The translations under genes were made by a program, and so were the position numbers. From positions 1,081 through 18,762 of the forward strand of contig DAFS01000037.1 in assembly GCA_002495525.1 (NCBI GenBank): DNA of 17,682 bases, written 5' to 3'. The DNA is from Euryarchaeota archaeon UBA89 (lineage in GTDB: Archaea; Thermoplasmatota; Poseidoniia; Poseidoniales; Thalassarchaeaceae). Each line of letters starts with the position of its first letter. Position 1 is the first letter of the stretch. The notes beneath the pieces are model-generated. The model had not been told where the DNA came from. It did not search any database and was given only the letters and a program-made list of their open reading frames with translations. Shown in pieces: positions 7,254 to 16,800 of this stretch.

Positions 7254-9986
7254 TCATTCTTCTTCATTCAATGATTCATCATCACTATTTTCTTCAATAA
7301 GTTCACTTGGTAAACGAGCAACAAATATAATTTCATCATCATATCCGGTCTTATCTTTATTTCTCAATTCCATGATTCTGGTTCCCTTAGCGACTTTCCC
7401 CACAGTTTCTTTTGTCTGATTGGCGGCTAATCTAATCATCATACCTGACTTTGTTAGCATGAATAATTGGTCTGATAAGTTAGGAATTTGTCTGACGCTA
7501 ATTATTTGATCATCCTGATTTAACGACATAGTACGAACGCCTTTTGTCCCTCTATTTGTTTTCCTGTAACCGTCTCTTTCATAGACTTCATCCCCATTCT
7601 CATCTACAATTTTTTCTTCGTTTTCATCATATTGATTAACCATTTGACCAGATCCTAGCCTTGTTCTTTTTGCCATACCAAACTTAGAAATTGTCAATAC
7701 ATTATTCTCAAAGTTATCTGATACAATCATTCCAATAACTCTATCATCTCGACTTAATTTCATTCCACTTACGCCTTGACTAACTCTACCTTGTACTCTG
7801 ACAGTATGAGTAGTAATCTCCTCACCTGTATTTGGATCAACTCTAGTTTTTATTTCAGAAGGCATAAATCTACATGCATATCCTTGAGCAGATACTAGCA
7901 CTACATGGTCAGTATCTTTTGAAGCACGTACTGATATCAGACTATCATTATCTCCTTGAGCAAACTTAATTGCATATTTCCCATTCTTATTTATCTTAAC
8001 ATACTCAGAAAGATTACTACGTTTTATTCTTCCATTTTTGGTGGCAAAAATAAGGTAATTACCTCCAGGTTCTTCTAGAAGGTCCTTAGATATAGGAAGT
8101 AATGAAATAATATTCTCATCTTCTCTTAAACTTCCTAAGACATTCCTGATATGTCCACCTCTGGAAAGTCTACTTCCTTGGGGTGTTTCCCAAGCCTTTA
8201 ATCCATATACTCTACCTTGATCAGTGAAAATTAGTAGCCTATCTTTACTAAAACATGTAACTATTAACTGAGGGGTATCTTCATCTTTTGTAGTCACACC
8301 TCTGAGTCCTTTTCCTCCTCTATTTTGTACTCTAAAGCTTTCTACAGGTAAATGTCTAATGTAATTATCTTCCGATAATGTAATTGCAATGGCCCTTTCT
8401 TCGATAAGATCTTCTCTATCCATAGACAAAGGCATTGGGTCAATGAACGAGCGTCTTTCATCTCCATGTTTCTCTACCATTTCTCCCATTTCTTCTAATA
8501 AGATGTTTAACCTTCTCAACCTCGAATCTATTATTTCTCTTAAGTCGGTAATTTTCAATTGCAAATCTTCGAATTCATTCTTTACTTTGTTCACATCAAG
8601 TTTACTAAGTTGATATAATCTTCTTTCAGCAATTGCCTTAGCCTGTGCTGCTGTGAAATTAAATATTTTAATTCCTTTAATTATACTCTCTTCACCTTTC
8701 AAAATAAGTTCAAATTGTTCACGGCTTTCACTTGCTTTTCCAACTGTAATTATATCATCAATCCTATCTTGTGCTTTGACTAAACCCTCCAAAATATGGG
8801 CTCTTGATTCCGCCTTTTCTAAATCAAATTTTGCTCTTCTTTCAATTACTGATTCTCTATGTTCAACATGTGTATGAAGCATTACAGGAAGTGTCAATAA
8901 CACGGGTCTACCATCTAAAATTCCCATCATATTCGCAGAATAGGATTCTTGTAAACGACTAGACTTGAATAATTGATTTAGTACTGCATGTGGATCTGCA
9001 TTATTTTTCACTTCGATTAATACTCTGATACCTTCTTTGGAAGATTCATCTCTAATGTCTCTTATACCTATTACTGTACCTTTGGTCACTAGTTCCGCAA
9101 TATGTACAAGCATATCCGCTTTCTTCACTTGATAGGGTATCTCATGAATAATTATCCTCTTACCTTTAGAATCATCTAAAACTTCACATCTTGATCTAAC
9201 ATGAAATCTTCCTTTACCTGTTGAATACATATCGTAAATTCCATCGATTCCGTGAATTCCTGCTCCAGTAGGGAAATCTGGCCCCTTTACATGTTGCATG
9301 TACTCATCAATCGAAATATTTGGAATTTCTAATTTTCCGATTCCTTGTTCAATAATCTGATTAACATGAAGTTTTATTGCGCCCGATACTTCACTTAAAT
9401 TATGAGGGGGAATTCTTGTTGCCATCCCTACTGCTATTCCATCACTGCCATTTAGTAATAAATTTGGTAATCTAGACGGAAGAACTGTTGGTTCATATTC
9501 AGAATCATCAAAGTTTGGTTCAAAATCAACAGTTTTCTTCTCAATATCCTCTAGCATGTGCTTTGAAATTTTATCAAGTCTACTTTCAGTATAACGCATT
9601 GCTGCCGGAGGATCTCCATCTATAGAGCCAAAATTTCCTTGTCCGTCAACTAATGGATATCTAAGTGAAAAATCTTGAGCCATTCTAACCATGGTATCAT
9701 AAATTGATTGATCTCCATGAGGGTGATATTTACCCATAACTTCTCCAACTGATCTAGCAGATTTACTAAATTTTTTCTCTGAAGTATGACCGCCTTCATA
9801 CATCCCATACAAAACTCTTCTATGTACTGGTTTGAGCCCATCTCTGGCATCAGGTAGTGCTCTTCCGATTATTACTGACATTGCATAATTGATATACGAT
9901 GTTTTCATCTCTTTATTCAATGGATGATTAAGAATATTCTCATTATTAATGATATTTGTATCTTTATTTTCTTCTTCAGATGTCAA
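7254..9986 (-). CDS. gyrA: DNA gyrase subunit A
   Basis: 910-residue breakage-reunion subunit of the type IIA topoisomerase that introduces negative supercoils with GyrB. The start is TTG at 9984-9986, chosen because GGAGGTGA sits 9 nt upstream and the protein then begins with a normal acidic GyrA leader. The winged-helix region reads H-P-H-G-D-Q-S-I-Y-D (88-97), and the DNA-linking tyrosine is Tyr132 in A-A-M-R-Y-T-E. The C-terminal beta-pinwheel opens with Q-N-R-G-G-K-G at 554-560, the GyrA box that separates gyrase from topoisomerase IV. There is an acidic insertion near 783-807 and an acidic tail. It overlaps the end of gyrB by 11 bp, implying coupled translation. Gln93 stands at the position of E. 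coli Ser83. Archaeal gyrase is thought to derive from an early bacterial transfer. Confidence 0.98.
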   Translation of the reverse strand: MTSEEENKDTNIINNENILNHPLNKEMKTSYINYAMSVIIGRALPDARDGLKPVHRRVLYGMYEGGHTSEKKFSKSARSVGEVMGKYHPHGDQSIYDTMVRMAQDFSLRYPLVDGQGNFGSIDGDPPAAMRYTESRLDKISKHMLEDIEKKTVDFEPNFDDSEYEPTVLPSRLPNLLLNGSDGIAVGMATRIPPHNLSEVSGAIKLHVNQIIEQGIGKLEIPNISIDEYMQHVKGPDFPTGAGIHGIDGIYDMYSTGKGRFHVRSRCEVLDDSKGKRIIIHEIPYQVKKADMLVHIAELVTKGTVIGIRDIRDESSKEGIRVLIEVKNNADPHAVLNQLFKSSRLQESYSANMMGILDGRPVLLTLPVMLHTHVEHRESVIERRAKFDLEKAESRAHILEGLVKAQDRIDDIITVGKASESREQFELILKGEESIIKGIKIFNFTAAQAKAIAERRLYQLSKLDVNKVKNEFEDLQLKITDLREIIDSRLRRLNILLEEMGEMVEKHGDERRSFIDPMPLSMDREDLIEERAIAITLSEDNYIRHLPVESFRVQNRGGKGLRGVTTKDEDTPQLIVTCFSKDRLLIFTDQGRVYGLKAWETPQGSRLSRGGHIRNVLGSLREDENIISLLPISKDLLEEPGGNYLIFATKNGRIKRSNLSEYVKINKNGKYAIKFAQGDNDSLISVRASKDTDHVVLVSAQGYACRFMPSEIKTRVDPNTGEEITTHTVRVQGRVSQGVSGMKLSRDDRVIGMIVSDNFENNVLTISKFGMAKRTRLGSGQMVNQYDENEEKIVDENGDEVYERDGYRKTNRGTKGVRTMSLNQDDQIISVRQIPNLSDQLFMLTKSGMMIRLAANQTKETVGKVAKGTRIMELRNKDKTGYDDEIIFVARLPSELIEENSDDESLNEEE

Positions 9987-11937
9987 GATTTGTCACCTCC
10001 TTTGCATGTTTTTCAATAAACGCCCTTCTATCAGGGACATCTTCTCCCATCAATATCTCAAACATTCTATCTGATTCTTCAGCATCTTGCACCGTTACTT
10101 TTAGCATTGTTCTAGTTTCAGGATTCATAGTCGTTTCCCAAAGCTGTTCAGGATTCATCTCGCCCAGACCTTTGTACCTTTGAACTCCAATCTTTGTATT
10201 CGGATTATCTCCTCTCAACTGTTCAATAATTTCGTCTCTTTCTTCATCAGAGTAGGCATATTTACTTATTCTTCCTTTACTGAGCTGATACAGTGGTGGC
10301 TGGGCTATATACACATGCCCCTCTGAAATCGCAGGTCGCATAAATCTCCATAAAAATGTTAACATTAGAGTACGTATATGAGCGCCATCAATATCTGCAT
10401 CAGTCATTATAATTATTTTCGAGTATCTCAATTTACTAGTATCGAACTCTCCTTCTTCAGGGGATTCCTCTTCCGAAGGATTACCGACTCCTGCTCCGAG
10501 TGCTCTAATCATTGTTTGAATCTCATTATTTTGAAATACCTTAACCAAATTTCTACGTTGCCTTTCGACATTGAGAATTTTTCCTCTTAGAGGTAATATA
10601 GCTTGTATTCTTCTATCTCTTCCAGTTTTTGCAGAACCTCCTGCAGAGTCTCCTTCAACGAGATAAACTTCACATTCTGATGGGTCTCTTGATTGACAAT
10701 CGGCTAATTTACCAGGTAACCCTCCTCCTTCCAAGACTCCCTTTCTACGAGTTAGATCTCTGGCCTTTCTAGCCGCTTCTCTAGCCTTCGAAGCCAAAAG
10801 AGCCTTATCGACGATTAATTTACCAACGCTGGGGTTTTCTTCAAAGAATTCTCCAAGTTTTTCATAAACAACTGTCTCAACAATACTTGTTACTTCGCTG
10901 CTAACCAATTTATCTTTAGTTTGCGAAGAAAACGAAGGATCTGGATGTTTCACACTGACAATTGCAGAGAGGCCTTCTCTTACATCATCTCCTGACAGTG
11001 AGTTCCCTTTAAGCAACTTTTTTTTCTTTGCATAATTATTAACAGACTTTGTCAGAGCCCCCCTTAAACCAGTCATGTGCGTACCTCCATCCTTATTCCG
11101 AATAATATTCGTATAGCAGAAAATAGTCTCGCTGAAAGCATCTGACCACTGTAATGCTAAATCAATAGTCACAGGTCCTTTTTCAGTATCCTTTTCCCCA
11201 TTAATTTGAATGACTTCTTGGTGCATTACTTCACGATTTGAATTAATTTGTGTGACAAATTCTGCCAATCCGCCCTCGTAGTGATGTGTACTAACATTCT
11301 TTTCCTCATCTCTTTCATCAGTGATAATTATCTCCAATCCCGCATTCAAAAATGAGGTTTCCTTTAACCTAGTATCTATTTGATCAAATTCAAAATCAGT
11401 AATATGTGTGAAAATAGTCAAATCAGGTTTAAATTTTATTTTTGTACCTGTATCTTTGCATGTACCTATTTCTTCTACAGGCTTAACAGGGACCCCTGCC
11501 TCATATCTCTGATGATAAATTACACCATCTCTATGTATAGTCATCTCCATCCATTCTGAAACTGCATTTACTGCAGAAACACCAACTCCATGAAGTCCTC
11601 CTGATACTTTGTAAGAACTATTGTCAAATTTTCCTCCAGCATGAAGTTTAGTCATTATCACTTCTGCAGCAGATATCCCATATTCTTCGTGTATACCTAC
11701 TGGTATTCCTCTTCCAAAATCTCGTACAGAGAGAGAGCCATCTTTATGTAAATTAACTTCAATCAATGCAGTGTGACCTGCCAAATGTTCGTCAACAGAA
11801 TTGTCTACAACTTCCCAAATACAGTGGTGTAAGGCACTACCATCATGTGGGTCACCTAAGTACATCCCGGGTCTTTTTCTGACGGCTTCTAGGCCCTCTA
11901 ATACTTGGATACTTTCGGCGCTATAGTCTTCTGTCAT
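9976..11937 (-). CDS. gyrB: DNA gyrase subunit B
   Basis: 653-residue ATPase subunit of gyrase, the length of forms that lack the large insert found in the E. coli protein. The GHKL ATPase site is intact and its numbering coincides with E. coli: Glu42 and Asn46 in W-E-V-V-D-N, Asp73 in D-F-G-R-G-I-P, G-G-L-H-G-V-G-V at 113-120, and Arg136. The TOPRIM metal site is E-G-D-S-A-G-G-S at 429-436 with D-A-D-I-D at 513-517, and the C terminus has R-Y-K-G-L-G-E-M-N-P at 587-596. A short acidic insert (S-E-E-E-S-P-E-E) lies near 488-495. The ATG at 11935-11937 is preceded directly by an in-frame TAG, so no longer form exists. gyrA overlaps its last codons. The upstream region holds a 10-bp inverted repeat. 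Confidence 0.98.
   Translation of the reverse strand: MTEDYSAESIQVLEGLEAVRKRPGMYLGDPHDGSALHHCIWEVVDNSVDEHLAGHTALIEVNLHKDGSLSVRDFGRGIPVGIHEEYGISAAEVIMTKLHAGGKFDNSSYKVSGGLHGVGVSAVNAVSEWMEMTIHRDGVIYHQRYEAGVPVKPVEEIGTCKDTGTKIKFKPDLTIFTHITDFEFDQIDTRLKETSFLNAGLEIIITDERDEEKNVSTHHYEGGLAEFVTQINSNREVMHQEVIQINGEKDTEKGPVTIDLALQWSDAFSETIFCYTNIIRNKDGGTHMTGLRGALTKSVNNYAKKKKLLKGNSLSGDDVREGLSAIVSVKHPDPSFSSQTKDKLVSSEVTSIVETVVYEKLGEFFEENPSVGKLIVDKALLASKAREAARKARDLTRRKGVLEGGGLPGKLADCQSRDPSECEVYLVEGDSAGGSAKTGRDRRIQAILPLRGKILNVERQRRNLVKVFQNNEIQTMIRALGAGVGNPSEEESPEEGEFDTSKLRYSKIIIMTDADIDGAHIRTLMLTFLWRFMRPAISEGHVYIAQPPLYQLSKGRISKYAYSDEERDEIIEQLRGDNPNTKIGVQRYKGLGEMNPEQLWETTMNPETRTMLKVTVQDAEESDRMFEILMGEDVPDRRAFIEKHAKEVTNLDI
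9987..10004 (-). promoter_or_regulatory. Strong SD for gyrA inside the gyrB end
   Basis: On the minus strand AAAGGAGGTGA precedes the TTG start of gyrA with 9 nt between GGAGG and the TTG. It is a near-perfect complement of the 16S 3' end and lies wholly within gyrB codons. It both fixes the TTG as the gyrA start and suggests translational coupling of the two subunits. Confidence 0.8.
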
Positions 11938-11957
11938 CTAATTCATCATCCAGTTCC

Positions 11958-11982
11958 TGAGGGTTCCCTAAAGGAACCCTCA
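11958..11982 (-). promoter_or_regulatory. 10-bp perfect inverted repeat upstream of gyrB
   Basis: TGAGGGTTCC (11958-11967) and GGAACCCTCA (11973-11982) are exact inverse complements around a 5-nt spacer. It ends 21 bp before the gyrB ATG. It lies between divergent genes, so it is not a terminator for either. A/T-rich TATA-like stretches at 11981-11998 on the minus strand would place transcription initiation within or beside the repeat. It could be an operator or a 5'-leader hairpin controlling gyrBA. Confidence 0.55.
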
Positions 11983-12081
11983 ATTTAACTGTATAATTGG
12001 GGTGTCAGGGGGTTATTGAATGCTTTCGATATCTTTTGCAAAATATGCCCGAATAGGGCTAAAACAACGCATCCAAGATTA

Positions 12082-12096
12082 TTTTCTCTGAGAAAA
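12082..12096. promoter_or_regulatory. 15-bp dyad upstream of aroD
   Basis: TTTTCTC and GAGAAAA flank a single central T, making a 15-bp palindrome that ends 41 bp before the aroD ATG. If aroD is transcribed without a leader, as the missing SD suggests, a weak TATA-like GATTAAAC at 12107-12114 would fit, and the dyad would sit just upstream of it, where a regulator could act. A/T-rich composition makes chance occurrence possible. Confidence 0.35.
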
Positions 12097-12137
12097 CCCT
12101 CGGCACGATTAAACGGGTCTCATTTCTCGGACCTTCA

Positions 12138-12944
12138 ATGAGTTTGCCCTTGATATGTGTAACCCTCACTGGTTGTACAGTTGATGAGATGGTAAAAGAT
12201 GCTGCAAGAGCGACTGCAGTTGGTGCAGATATTGTTGAAGTTCGTTTAGATAAATTATGGGTAGTTGAACAAGAAATTGATGCCACCGAAAAAGTAAAAT
12301 CAGATTCAGATGATAATCGTAAATCGGTTTATACACCACCTGAATTTATTTCTCAGCCAATGGATTCAGTAGATTTAGAATCCTCATTAATTTCTTTTAG
12401 AACCGGTATTGAATTACCAGTAATTTTAACTTGCAGACCTGAAAGACAGGGGGGTTATTTCCCTGGTTCTGAGAAGGAGAGGATTGAAGTATTAACTAAG
12501 GCGATTAGTAGTGGGGTAAGTTGGATTGATTTAGAGACTGATATAGAATCTAAAGAGAGGAAAAAATTAGTAAAACTGGCTGGCGATAGTACAAAAATTA
12601 TATCTTCTAACCACTACGATCAATCACCTGGTTCATCTAATGAAATCATCGAAGAAATTGATGAAATTTCTGATTCAGGAGATATAATAAAAATTGTATT
12701 TAATACGGGCGGTAAAAAAGATGCTTTGAAGTTATTTGATGTTGCTTGGAGGACGAGAGACTCTGAGGATAAATTATCAATAATGGGTATCGGCGCTGGA
12801 GGAGATTGGACAAGAATTCATGCACCTTTGTTAAATCAAAGTATGGTCTACACTACAATGGAAAATGGATGGTATCTAGCTCAGCAAGGTAGAATTAATA
12901 CCAGTGACTTAAAGACTGCTTGGAAATTACTTGAGTACAATTAA
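12138..12944 (+). CDS. aroD: 3-dehydroquinate dehydratase, type I
   Basis: 268-residue TIM-barrel enzyme that removes water from 3-dehydroquinate, third shikimate step, through a Schiff base. Seen: E-V-R-L-D at 34-38, T-C-R at 98-100 followed by E-R-Q-G-G, His159 in S-S-N-H-Y-D (general acid/base), Lys185 in I-I-K-I-V-F (the Schiff-base lysine), Arg226 in the D-W-T-R-I stretch, and a C-terminal Q-Q-G-R-I loop that closes over substrate. A polar stretch at about 41-80 is longer than usual. The start ATG has no SD and I see no better upstream start, so it may be a leaderless message. It diverges from gyrB across 200 bp and its stop interlocks with that of the next gene by 4 bp. It is separated from aroA by the gyrase block. 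Confidence 0.9.
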   Translation: MSLPLICVTLTGCTVDEMVKDAARATAVGADIVEVRLDKLWVVEQEIDATEKVKSDSDDNRKSVYTPPEFISQPMDSVDLESSLISFRTGIELPVILTCRPERQGGYFPGSEKERIEVLTKAISSGVSWIDLETDIESKERKKLVKLAGDSTKIISSNHYDQSPGSSNEIIEEIDEISDSGDIIKIVFNTGGKKDALKLFDVAWRTRDSEDKLSIMGIGAGGDWTRIHAPLLNQSMVYTTMENGWYLAQQGRINTSDLKTAWKLLEYN

Positions 12945-13816
12945 TTCTCTAAGATTGGTATTTTCATTTCTTCATTTTGTTCTTTATCAAGTCCGTAAGA
13001 ATGGTATTTACTATTAATTATTAATGGAACAATTAGACAAGATAAAGGAAGCACTGCTACCAATATGTATGCAGTAAATTTTGGTAGAATTAGTCTATCT
13101 TCAACATCGACTAATAGTTCAATATTCAATAATCCTCCGGCTGCACTTTGATCAGTGTTTCTGTTATTATCCCAATTATCGAAAATCAAGTAGTATTCTA
13201 TTAATTGATTACTTCCGAACCAAGATGATGATGTTTGTGTATCTACTGCTATTGAAAAATAACCTGATTTTGATTTTTCGTATGAATGCACATCTCTAAA
13301 CGGCATCCAAGTAGTCAAATCTCTATATTCAACAGGCACTAATTCAAAATCATCCCAAAAGTCTCCAGTTCTGTCTTCATAATTCCAATTATAATAGGCC
13401 CAATTCCCCTCGCTCATTAAGTATACATCTGCCTTCGCTCCATTACTTGGAGGGGAATCTGTATCTCCTGAATAAGTATAACAGAAAGTGTATGATTTAC
13501 CAGGAGACAAAGCCATACTAATAGCAGCGGCTGAATCATTATTTACACTTAATTCCATACTAAAATCCTGAGAAATTGGAGCGATTATAGGTTGGTTATC
13601 GTCAATCCCCTCAAACCAATCAGATGTAGGATTAAGATAATGATAGTTTATTCTTTCATCCACATTCCAACTATTACTTGCAGGAACCTCACAAACACTG
13701 TCTGCTTGTACGATAGGAGTAATACTAACAACTACTGTAATTAGTACCATTGGCATAAGAAAACATGAATTTAGGAAAACTGCACTTACCTTCTTTTTCA
13801 AAGACACACCAATCAT
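12941..13816 (-). CDS. Secreted, C-terminally anchored protein of unknown function
   Basis: 291 residues; I do not recognise a family. The N terminus is a signal peptide: basic K-K-K at 7-9, a hydrophobic core to about 34, then a likely cleavage after V-Q-A-D. The middle, about 40-240, is rich in Ser, Asn, Asp, Tyr and Trp and alternates as beta-strand sequence would, with Cys42 and Cys113 able to pair outside the cell. A hydrophobic segment at about 246-265 (Y-I-L-V-A-V-L-P-L) and a short charged tail follow, so the bulk is extracellular. Its ATG overlaps the stop of the protease/PKD gene as ATGA, with AGAAGG just upstream, so it is co-translated with that gene and may be its partner. Its TAA interlocks with the aroD TAA. 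Both ends are well fixed; the function is open. Confidence 0.85.
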   Translation of the reverse strand: MIGVSLKKKVSAVFLNSCFLMPMVLITVVVSITPIVQADSVCEVPASNSWNVDERINYHYLNPTSDWFEGIDDNQPIIAPISQDFSMELSVNNDSAAAISMALSPGKSYTFCYTYSGDTDSPPSNGAKADVYLMSEGNWAYYNWNYEDRTGDFWDDFELVPVEYRDLTTWMPFRDVHSYEKSKSGYFSIAVDTQTSSSWFGSNQLIEYYLIFDNWDNNRNTDQSAAGGLLNIELLVDVEDRLILPKFTAYILVAVLPLSCLIVPLIINSKYHSYGLDKEQNEEMKIPILEN

Positions 13817-16800
13817 TTCCTTCTAGTCCTAATAGGTCGTATGTATCCTGATTCTTTGTCTCTTCGTTCTTCGACTGTCAAATATTTCGGCTGTGGTGGG
13901 GGGGTATGCTGATCCATTCCTGGCAATCCTCCTTCTGCTTTAACTTCCTGAACATCATAAGTCTCAGTACTATTTTTTGCATCCATTTCTTCTTCATCTT
14001 TCTGCCTCATTATCAGCCAGCCTAACAAAAGTACTGTGGCTATTAATGCTAGAAGTCCTGCACTTCCAGCATCAGGGACAAAGTCTCCCCAGGTCAAATC
14101 AGATATAGATAAGGGGCCATCGTCTTCTTCAATACCTAGGACTGTGATTTCAAATTGTTTACTGGAACAAACGTTTACTCCATCACACGTTTCAAGTATA
14201 ATCACTAATGGTTGGTATTCTGGCAACATCCACACCTGTTCTCCCCAAACAAAATCATTCATAGTATTTCCATCATTATCTATTCCATCAATTGCTATAT
14301 TCAAATCCCACTTTATTTCTGGTTCACTAGATAAATATCTATCTTTATCATTCTCAAAATCACCATCACCATCTGAATCTTCATTAATATCAGTATCTAA
14401 CCATGCTTCTATTCCATCTACTAGATCTCTATCAATTACTTCTGCATAAAGATCAACAATTTCTCCAACTATTACATATTCTAATCCCGTAGGGTCATTT
14501 GTAACTATTTCTGGAGTTCTTGAAACGTAAATAATCATCGATGTAGTGTTAGTTTCTCCAGCTTCAAAACCGTCAACAACTGTTAATTTAACTATGTATA
14601 TTCCAGGAATTTGATATTGGTGCCATACTTCAAATCCTTCTTTGACTGGAGATGAATCACCGAAATCCCATATCCATCTAGTAATCCCATTCCATTCAGG
14701 ATCTTCTTGATTTGTAGAAATCATCCCTTCGAAGATAGGGTCTGAGTCATAACTCTCAGACCCGTCAAACAGTAATGGCATATTTGGAGCAATAAACCCT
14801 CCTCCATCTTCAGTGAAAGGTATTTGCCATGAGATTTGAGAATAATCAGTAGGTATGTAATCTAAGTTACTATCATTAATACTTGGTTGCCTGAATTTTA
14901 TTTCAGGAACAGGTAAAGGATTGTCAATTCTAATTATGTAAGACTTTGTTGCAGACTCCATTCCTCTTTCATCAATTACAGTCAGACTAATGCTATATAA
15001 TCCTGGAGAGGTAAATGTATGGTATACAGTTGAAACATTGTATAATTCTTCATCAAACGCAGAAATATTCCATATTATTTCTAATGAAGAACTATTTCCA
15101 TCTGGATCAAAAGATAGACTTTCAAATATATACTCGGTATCAACAAATCCATCACCAGGTCTAGCAAATACGGCTACTGGACGTTGATTAACAACAAGAA
15201 TCTGTATAGTGGTAGTTGAAGTATTACCATCATCATCGGTAACTTCTAAGCTGATATTTTTCATTCCAGGCTCTTTCCATCCAATAATTGGGTTTCTTTC
15301 TAATGACTCTGTCACTGAGAAATCTGATGTTAATGTCATACCCGAACCTTCAATATTCACTCCATCTTCAAATGTCCATCTATATTCAACTATAAAGCCA
15401 TCTTGATCTTCAAAAATCAATGGCATTTCTATAGGTGTTAGAGTAAATGTTTGTAATGTATCATCAAAGATTTGCTCAGGGACTCTGTTTAGAACTCTAA
15501 TATAGATTGAATAATCTACAAATTGATTCCCATCATCTATTGTTAGAGTTAGAGTATACATAATTCCATCTGCACTTCCATCGACCCATGCATGCCCCAA
15601 TTCTGCCAAACCTCTACCCTGTTCAATTTGTCCATCGCCCCAATTCCAAGTAAAAGTCATCTCATCAATTGGCACATTATCTTGAGTTGATAATGCAGAA
15701 AACTGAACTCTTTGATTAGTCATTAAAGTTAATTCTGAATCTTGAACTATTCCATCTACGGTAATAACTGGAATCGGTACCGAAGTATCGCTAACTGCTA
15801 CAGTCCAAGACTGAGGCTCTGAAAAATACCCACCTTTATCTTTTACAGTCAACACAATTGTATATATTCCGGAATCAAGATACGAATGCACAGGGTTTTT
15901 CAATCCTGATGAAGTATTATCTCCTAAATCCCAGTAATATGCAATTGGTGTCTCATTATGGCTAAAACTTCCATTAACTTGACTGAATCCCCACTCGTCA
16001 TAACCAGAACCAAACATTGCCACAGGAAGCCATGTTTGAGTAACATTTGTTGTTAGAGAGCCCGATGCTACCGGCTCCATATTTGCAATATTAACCGGCA
16101 ATGCAAATGCTTGGTCTACTGTGACTCCCGTAAAATCTGTAATTTTAACTCCATAAGTCCAATCTCCAGTTTCTGGCGGAGTGAACCAAATACTTTTTTC
16201 AGTAGCTACACTATTTCCAGCAGTCATATCGAAAATCAGTGTATCCTGTATACTATTGTTTAGATATGCATTTACTTCAACTTCAAGGATTTCAAAGAAT
16301 GCATTAGAAGTAACTTCTAAATCAATCCTACTACTGTCATCTAGATTATCTCCATCTCTATCGAAGTTTTCAATGGTAGCAATTTCTACTTCTGCGGGGT
16401 CAGTAATTAAACCAGCCTGAACTGTAATTGCTGCTTCAGGATAAGAACCTGTGGTAATACCACAACTTGCATAGTTATAATCGCAATCATCAACAATTGA
16501 TTCATACCAAGTAATCAACCAAACTTCGTCACTGAGATTACCAAAACCGTAAACTAAACCGGTTCCAGCGCCACTCGCAGGATCGATCCTTAATCTATCC
16601 ATTGACCAAGTTCCAGTTGCTGCTTCTTTAGACATAATTATTCCTTCGAAACCAAATTGTGTTGGAGATACCATCAAATTTAGTGGTGCACCTGAACCCT
16701 GTGCGAATTTATACGATCTCATCCCCCATCCTTCTACTGCATCACTATCACTTGTCCAATCATTCACCCATTGGTCATTATATCCACTTTTTTGGACCTT

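Noticed and set aside
7254..9986. Topoisomerase IV subunit ParC instead of GyrA
   Set aside because: The GyrA box Q-N-R-G-G-K-G is present at 554-560 and the gene is coupled to a gyrB, so gyrase fits better.
11500..11620. Possible novobiocin-resistance change in GyrB (His at the coumarin-contacting arginine)
   Set aside because: Careful counting shows GyrB numbering coincides with E. coli here: Arg136 is conserved, and the His is residue 142, outside the key contact.
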